Source: Rhizobium sp. Q54 (lineage in GTDB: Bacteria; Bacteroidota; Bacteroidia; Flavobacteriales; Flavobacteriaceae). Taken from it: a stretch of 11,703 nt of DNA. The DNA lies in assembly GCA_943324395.2 (NCBI GenBank), contig CALPLL020000041.1, positions 1 through 11,703 of the forward strand. The letters are read 5' to 3'. The first letter of the stretch is position 1. Each line of letters begins with the position of its first letter. This document shows positions 7,201-11,703 of the stretch, in pieces. The position numbers and the translations under genes were made by a program. The notes under the pieces are model-generated. The model was not told where the DNA came from, made no database searches, and saw only the letters and a list, made by a program, of their open reading frames with translations.

Positions 7201-10200
7201 AGGTGCTTATAACTACAATCCTGCGGCTGCTGCAACGAACCAATTGCCTAATCCGCAAAATAATTTTGGAGGGATAATTAGGTCACTAAGTTCTACTAAT
7301 TTTGAACAAAGCAATGTAGAATATTTACAATTTTGGCTGCTAGATCCGTATTATGATCCTGGAAATTTATCGAGTGAGGCTTCAATAACCAATTCTGGAA
7401 AAATCTATTTTAACTTAGGATCCATTTCTGAAGATGTATTAAAAGACGGTAGAAAACAATTTGAAAATGGACTTGGTGCCGACCAGGTTTTGGTTACTCC
7501 TCAGCCAATATGGGGAAATGTTCCAGCATCGCAATCTTTAATTTATGCATTTGATACCAATTCAGCTAATAGATCAAATCAAGATATTGGATTAGATGGT
7601 TTAAAAAATAACGAAGAAGCTTCAAAATTCCCAAGTTTTTCTAGATATCCAGATCCTTCAGCCGATGATTATGAGTACTATCTTGCTGCCGAGGGAAATG
7701 TTCAAGAAAGATATAAAAATTATAACGGAACCCAAGGAAATTCTCCAGTAGACGTTACAGATTCAAATAGAGGATCAACTACGCTTCCAGATGTGGAAGA
7801 TATTAACCGAGACAATACCATGAATACAATCAATGCTTATTTTGAATATAGCATTGATTTACATAAAAACATGACAATTGGCGTTGACCGATATGTTACA
7901 GATATTAGAGAAACTACAGCTGCTAATTTGCCTCCAGGGGCAAATCCAACTCGTGCTAGATGGATACAGTTTAAAATACCAATTTCACAACCTGAAAACA
8001 CCATTGGAGGAATTACAGATTTTAGATCTATAGGTTACATGCGTATGTTCATGACAGGTTTTACCGATAACTTAACGGTTCGTTTCGGTGCTCTAGACCT
8101 AGTTCGTGGTGAATGGAGACGTTATACAAATACACTTGACGCATCTGATAACAACCCTTCAGATGACAATACCGATTTAGACGTTCTTACTGTTAATATT
8201 CAAGAAAATGGTAATAGAAGCCCAATTCGTTATGTGTCTCCTCCAGGAGTTGTAAGAGAACAATTGTACAGTAATAATTCTGTAATCAATCAAAACGAGC
8301 AAGCTTTAGCAATGAGAGCTGGAGGCGCTGGATTACAACCTGGCGATTCTAGAGCAGTATTTAAAAATGTAAGTGTTGATATGCGTCAGTTCAATAAATT
8401 AAAAATGTTCCTACACGCCGAAGCACTTCCAGCACCGTCAGACCCAACGCCACTTCAAAATGATGAAATGGTCGGTTTTATTAGATTTGGTAATGACTTT
8501 ACTCAGAATTTTTATCAAGTTGAAATACCTTTAAAAGTAACTCCCGAAGGTGCTTCATCTCCTGAAGAGGTTTGGCCTGAAATAAATGAAATTAACCTAC
8601 AATTGTCGTTGTTAACTCAATTGAAAGTTTTAGCTATTGGAGGAAATGCACCGGCTGAAGATATAAATGGAATTAGATTTGTAAATGACGATGTATTAGA
8701 TCCTTCATTAGCAACAAATACTAGTAGAGGTAAACTAAGACTCGGAATTCGGGGTAATCCTAATTTTGGATTAGTGAGAACATTAATGGTAGGTATTAAA
8801 AACAAATCTACAAATACAAGTAACATTCGCGGTGAAGTTTGGTTCAACGAACTTAGATTGGCCGAAATGGACAATAAAGGTGGAATGGCAGCCATAGTAA
8901 GTTTAGACACAAATTTTGCTGACTTAGCAACATTATCTGCCACTAGTAAGAAAAGCACCGTAGGTTTTGGATCATTAGAACAAGGACCAAATGAAAGAAG
9001 TAGGGAAGATTTATTTCAATATAATTTAGTTACCAATTTAAGTATTGGGAAACTATTGCCAAAAAAATGGGGAATTAATTTGCCATTTAATTATGCAGTA
9101 GGTGAAGAAACGATTACGCCAGAATACGATCCATTCAATCAAGATATCAGATTGCAACAACTTATAGAAGTAACTTCAAGTCAAGAAGAGAAAGATAATA
9201 TTAGAAATAGAGCTATAGATTATACAAAGAGAAGAAGTTTTAACTTTATTGGGGTTAAAAGAGAAAGAGGAGAAAAGCAAAAACCGCATATTTATGATCC
9301 TGAGAACTTAACTTTATCGCATTCTTATAATGAAGTACAACGCCATAATTTTGAAATTGAAAGCTTTCAAGATAAACAAGTTAATTCTACAGTGGATTAC
9401 GCCTATACCTTTCAACCAAAACCATTTGAGCCATTCAAAAATACAAAAACGTTCAAAAAAAGTGATTATTGGAAGTTGCTAAGTGATTTTAATTTTAATT
9501 ATTTACCCTCAAATATTTCCTTTAGTACTAATATTATTCGACAGTACAATCGCCAGGAATTTCGTCAAGTAGAAGTTGCTGGAATTGGATTGGACCCATT
9601 GTACAGAAGAAATTATTTATTTAATTATCAATATGGTTTCAATTATAATTTGACCAAGTCTTTAAAATTGAATTTCACCGCATCGTCAAATAATATTGTT
9701 AGAAATTATATGAATGATAATAATGTGCCTGACAATACGGTTACAATTTGGGATAAATATTGGGATGTTGGAGATCCAAATCAACATACACAGCAATTGA
9801 CAATGAATTATGATTTGCCAATTAATAAAATTCCAATTTTTAATTTTGTTAAATCAACCTATTCCTACACTGGTAATTATAGTTGGCAAAAATCATCAGC
9901 TGCTCTGTCATCCGTTGAAGCAACAGATGGAACTTTGTATAATTTAGGGAATACTATTCAAAATTCAGCAGCTCAAAAATTGAATACTTCCTTTAATATG
10001 GAATCGTTTTATAGATATATTGGCCTAATTAAAAACAATAAGAAACCAGTTCAAAAAGCCCCAAAAACAGCTCCTGTTCCTGGTCAAAAAATAGTTAACA
10101 ATCAGCAACAACAGAATGTGTCTGATGATAATCTGTTTATTTCAGGACTTAAAGGCGTACTAACAAGTGTAAAAAATATTCAAATAAATTATACAGAAAA

Positions 10201-11500
10201 TAAAGGAACTTCATTGCCTGGATACATACCAGGACTTGGATTTTTAGGAACTTCTAAACCTACATTAGGTTTCGTTTTTGGATCTCAAGATGATGTGAGA
10301 TATGAAGCTGCAAAAAATGGATGGTTGACAAATTACCCTGAATTTAATCAGAATTTTACTCAAGTAACTAATAAAACGCTAAATATTACAGCCAATATTG
10401 ATTTGTTCCCAGATTTTAAAATTGATTTAACAGCAGACAGAACTTATGCTGATAATTTCTCAGAACAATTTGATGTTTCTGCAGGACAATATAATTCTAG
10501 ATCGCCATATACAAACGGTAATTTTGCTATTTCAACCATTATGATTAAAACGGCATTTAGAAATAGTGATACAAATGAATCATCTGCGTTTAATGATTTA
10601 AGAGGAAATAGGATTATTGTTGCCAATCGATTAGCTGAGCAGTATTATAATTCTTCAATTTTCCCAACAGATGCTGAAGGATATCCAGTAGGTTTTGGTA
10701 AAAACAGTCAAGCGGTATTACTTCCTTCTTTCCTTGCGGCTTACACCGGAGCAATAAGTGATAAAATTGGAGAATCGGCAAAAGGAATTTCATTATCTGC
10801 ATTTAGAGATTTTCCAATTCCTAACTGGACTGCAAAATACAATGGCTTAATGAGATACGAATTTTTTAAAGAAAACTTTAAAAGATTCTCTATTCAACAC
10901 AGCTACAGAGCCTCCTATACTATCAATTCATTTAGATCAAATTTAGATTACAATCTAAATCCAAATGGAGTGGATAAAGGAGGGAATTTCTTAAATAAAA
11001 CTATTATTGCAAATGTAAATTTGGTAGAACAATTCAATCCATTAATTAGAGTAGATTTTGAGTTGCAAAATTCAATGAAGTTTTTGGCAGAGATGAAAAA
11101 AGACCGAGCCCTTTCAATGAGTTTCGACAATAATTTATTGACTGAAGTTAGCGGAATAGAATATGTAGTTGGGATGGGTTACCGATTCAAAGACATTGCC
11201 ATTTCTTCAAAATTTGCCGATAATGCCCAAGGAGTGCTAAAAGGAGATATTAATATTAAAGCAGATTTTTCTTATAGAAATAACCAAACCATTGTGCGTT
11301 ATTTAGATTATAATAACAATCAATTAGCTGGAGGACAAAATATTTGGTCAGCAAAATTAACTGCCGATTATTCTTTAAGCAAGAACTTAACAACCATATT
11401 TTATTACGACCATTCATTCTCAAAAGCCGTGGTTTCAACTTCATTCCCAATGACAAATATTAGAGCAGGATTTACACTCAGATATAATTTTGGAAATTAA
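4289..11500 (+). CDS. sprA: SprA (SOV), outer-membrane translocon of the Type IX secretion system and gliding machinery
   Basis: SprA is the very large single-chain outer-membrane beta-barrel (36 strands in the Flavobacterium johnsoniae structure) through which T9SS cargo leaves the periplasm; PorV and Plug close its lateral gate and inner end. It is needed for gliding because it exports adhesins such as SprB. From ATG 4289 it has 2403 aa, starting with a short signal peptide (MRFILIVLISGFKLQA, then QDN). Recognisable blocks: VKPTGSVEMDLGARYTKQDN near 135-155, GKVGTRL (from 178) through EVGNVSMPL in the N-terminal SprA domain, YIDDFEGSQ (859-867), QDIGLDG (1098-1104), a second SprA-type region with RFGALDLVRGEWRRY near 1260-1280 and EVWFNELRLAEMDNKGG near 1515, then alternating beta-strand text to the terminal FTLRYNFGN. 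A TTG at 4247 adds 14 residues and lies 3 bp after ruvA; I prefer the ATG (AAA before it, compact signal peptide). No cysteine is present. The frame is intact throughout. Confidence 0.96.
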   Translation: MRFILIVLISGFKLQAQDNTAAQDSTKMGYSVGQIGISNPPSVVNLYVYDPKTDRYIFTSTIGGYSINYPKFLTPKEYESMVLKESIRNYYKKKLDAIDGKKEGSEAAKKDLLPRFYVNNSFFETIFGGNTIDVKPTGSVEMDLGARYTKQDNPSFSTQNSSTTTFDFNQRISMSLMGKVGTRLSVNANYDTQSTFAFQNLIKLEYNPDYKANEDDIIQKIEVGNVSMPLNTSLIRGAQSLFGVKAQFQFGKTTITGVFSEQKSQTKSVTSQGGGTIQEFELFALDYDADRHFFLSQYFRNKYDESLKNYPYVNSRVQITRVEAWITNRQNRVSTTNNNLRNIIALQDLGEAPITGLNDNEIVVATPSTGFFIASPNSPTDNRNNKYDPALIDNGGRLNGNIREIATSSSGFSGVTVSEGQDYSKLENARKLTSSEFTFHPQLGYISLQQKLANDEVLAVAYQYTIGDLVYQVGEFGTDGVQATETGGTTPESNQPTSVSSQSLILKMLKSNLTSVENPTTRVTTPIWNLMMKNIYQIPGAFQLQQADFKFNIIYTDPSPLNYINLVSPLPQPQDLVSSTPLLKVFNVDKLNYNNDPQMGGDGFFDFIPGLTVDPQNGRIIFTTVEPFGKHLFEKLRNNSTENYNVGNYNANQTKYVYRNLYRQTQSVALQDSDKNKFQLRGKFKSSGGEGIAIGAFNVPKGSVVVTAGGRVLVEGVDYSVNYQLGRVQILDPSLQASNTPINVSLENNAVFGQQTRRFMGFNVEHKISEKFLVGATFLKLSEKPFTQKSSYGQESVNNTIFGFNTNFSTEVPFFTRMVNKLPNLDTDAPSNLSFRGEVAFLKPDTPEADKFQGESTIYIDDFEGSQTSIDMRSPFSWTLSSTPQKSATSTYDFNADATDLSYGFKRAKLSWYSIDPSFYASRPSGISIQDISLNSTRRIYSEELYPVTDIAVGQTQVVNTLDLSYYPKERGAYNYNPAAAATNQLPNPQNNFGGIIRSLSSTNFEQSNVEYLQFWLLDPYYDPGNLSSEASITNSGKIYFNLGSISEDVLKDGRKQFENGLGADQVLVTPQPIWGNVPASQSLIYAFDTNSANRSNQDIGLDGLKNNEEASKFPSFSRYPDPSADDYEYYLAAEGNVQERYKNYNGTQGNSPVDVTDSNRGSTTLPDVEDINRDNTMNTINAYFEYSIDLHKNMTIGVDRYVTDIRETTAANLPPGANPTRARWIQFKIPISQPENTIGGITDFRSIGYMRMFMTGFTDNLTVRFGALDLVRGEWRRYTNTLDASDNNPSDDNTDLDVLTVNIQENGNRSPIRYVSPPGVVREQLYSNNSVINQNEQALAMRAGGAGLQPGDSRAVFKNVSVDMRQFNKLKMFLHAEALPAPSDPTPLQNDEMVGFIRFGNDFTQNFYQVEIPLKVTPEGASSPEEVWPEINEINLQLSLLTQLKVLAIGGNAPAEDINGIRFVNDDVLDPSLATNTSRGKLRLGIRGNPNFGLVRTLMVGIKNKSTNTSNIRGEVWFNELRLAEMDNKGGMAAIVSLDTNFADLATLSATSKKSTVGFGSLEQGPNERSREDLFQYNLVTNLSIGKLLPKKWGINLPFNYAVGEETITPEYDPFNQDIRLQQLIEVTSSQEEKDNIRNRAIDYTKRRSFNFIGVKRERGEKQKPHIYDPENLTLSHSYNEVQRHNFEIESFQDKQVNSTVDYAYTFQPKPFEPFKNTKTFKKSDYWKLLSDFNFNYLPSNISFSTNIIRQYNRQEFRQVEVAGIGLDPLYRRNYLFNYQYGFNYNLTKSLKLNFTASSNNIVRNYMNDNNVPDNTVTIWDKYWDVGDPNQHTQQLTMNYDLPINKIPIFNFVKSTYSYTGNYSWQKSSAALSSVEATDGTLYNLGNTIQNSAAQKLNTSFNMESFYRYIGLIKNNKKPVQKAPKTAPVPGQKIVNNQQQQNVSDDNLFISGLKGVLTSVKNIQINYTENKGTSLPGYIPGLGFLGTSKPTLGFVFGSQDDVRYEAAKNGWLTNYPEFNQNFTQVTNKTLNITANIDLFPDFKIDLTADRTYADNFSEQFDVSAGQYNSRSPYTNGNFAISTIMIKTAFRNSDTNESSAFNDLRGNRIIVANRLAEQYYNSSIFPTDAEGYPVGFGKNSQAVLLPSFLAAYTGAISDKIGESAKGISLSAFRDFPIPNWTAKYNGLMRYEFFKENFKRFSIQHSYRASYTINSFRSNLDYNLNPNGVDKGGNFLNKTIIANVNLVEQFNPLIRVDFELQNSMKFLAEMKKDRALSMSFDNNLLTEVSGIEYVVGMGYRFKDIAISSKFADNAQGVLKGDINIKADFSYRNNQTIVRYLDYNNNQLAGGQNIWSAKLTADYSLSKNLTTIFYYDHSFSKAVVSTSFPMTNIRAGFTLRYNFGN

Positions 11501-11522
11501 TAAATAATAGAATTGTAAATAA

Positions 11523-11530
11523 TATCTTTG
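11523..11530 (+). promoter_or_regulatory. -7 box upstream of gcvH
   Basis: TATCTTTG matches TAnnTTTG and is identical to the maeB -7 box; the match continues as TATCTTTGTA in both places, with an AAAAACC run shortly after. It lies 33 bp before the gcvH ATG, in the 63-bp gap after sprA. The nearest TTG sequences (11513-11515 and 11490-11492) are too near or too far for a standard -33 element, so only the -7 half is supported. No terminator separates it from sprA, so read-through from sprA is possible as well. Confidence 0.5.
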
Positions 11531-11563
11531 TAAAAAAACCAATAATAAATTAATTAAACTAAA

Positions 11564-11703
11564 ATGAATATTCCTTCAAATTTAAAGTACACAAAAGACC
11601 ACGAATGGGTTAGTATTGATGGTGAAATTGCAACAGTGGGAATCACTGATTTTGCTCAAAAAGAATTAGGTGACATTGTATATGTTGAAGTGGAAACTTT
11701 AGA
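11564..11703 (+). CDS. gcvH: Glycine cleavage system H protein GcvH, N-terminal part (cut by window end)
   Basis: The first 46 codons are present. GcvH is the lipoyl-carrying shuttle that moves the aminomethyl group of glycine between the P, T and L proteins. The visible text starts [16 protein letters not shown] and contains [20 protein letters not shown], the strongly conserved N-terminal half of the lipoyl-domain fold. The lipoylated lysine, expected near residue 60-65, lies beyond the window, so it cannot be checked. ATG start with CTAAA directly before it and no Shine-Dalgarno, normal for this phylum. The gene follows sprA by 63 bp with its own -7 box; a functional link with secretion is not implied. 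Confidence 0.95.
   Translation, partial: MNIPSNLKYTKDHEWVSIDGEIATVGITDFAQKELGDIVYVEVETL

Noticed and set aside
8617..8958. 113-codon open frame on the minus strand inside sprA, and similar shorter minus-strand frames in maeB, ruvA and sprA
   Set aside because: They lie fully inside well-recognised genes, show no family motifs, and read as antisense shadows of low-stop AT-rich coding sequence.
4289..11500. Very long ORF considered as a giant adhesin or repeat protein
   Set aside because: No tandem repeats and no T9SS C-terminal sorting domain; conserved SprA blocks such as YIDDFEGSQ identify the translocon itself.

Overview
The window looks like chromosome of a gliding, Type IX-secreting member of the Flavobacteriia, most likely Flavobacterium or a close relative. 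The base composition is AT-rich, the upstream regions carry the Bacteroidetes-type -7 box TAnnTTTG, and clear Shine-Dalgarno sequences are absent. It also holds a full-length sprA, the giant outer-membrane translocon gene specific to this phylum. All genes lie on the + strand.

Layout: (1) 2-181, the C-terminal end of a REP-associated tyrosine transposase (RAYT, Y1/HUH family). It is followed 8 bp later by a REP-like hairpin (190-207) and a 13-bp direct repeat of AAATCT type (230-256). (2) About 241-1164, queG (epoxyqueuosine reductase, last step of tRNA queuosine synthesis), in a short form without the C-terminal HEAT-like region. Its conserved N-terminus is encoded upstream of any ATG/GTG/TTG codon, so the true start is unusual. 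(3) 1291-3576, maeB, an NADP-type malic enzyme fused to a phosphotransacetylase-like domain whose catalytic Ser-Arg pair appears replaced. It has its own promoter. (4) 3662-4243, ruvA, the Holliday-junction-binding subunit of RuvAB. (5) 4289-11500, sprA, about 62% of the window and roughly 2400 residues, the pore of the Type IX secretion system, needed for gliding and surface-adhesin export. (6) 11564-window end, the first 46 codons of gcvH (glycine cleavage H protein).

The genes do not form one pathway: they cover tRNA modification, central carbon metabolism, DNA recombination, protein secretion and one-carbon metabolism. ruvA and sprA are close enough (45 bp, or 3 bp with an alternative start) to be one transcript. 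maeB and gcvH have recognisable promoter boxes of their own that share TATCTTTGTA, and ruvA has a weaker one. No convincing intrinsic terminator was seen in any gap, and no gap exceeds 300 bases.

I found no clearly new system. The items most worth a second look are the RAYT/REP/repeat junction at the broken-looking start of queG, the degenerate active site of the MaeB C-terminal domain, and several features of SprA: no cysteines, acidic loops, a Pro/Gln-rich insert and an ambiguous start.
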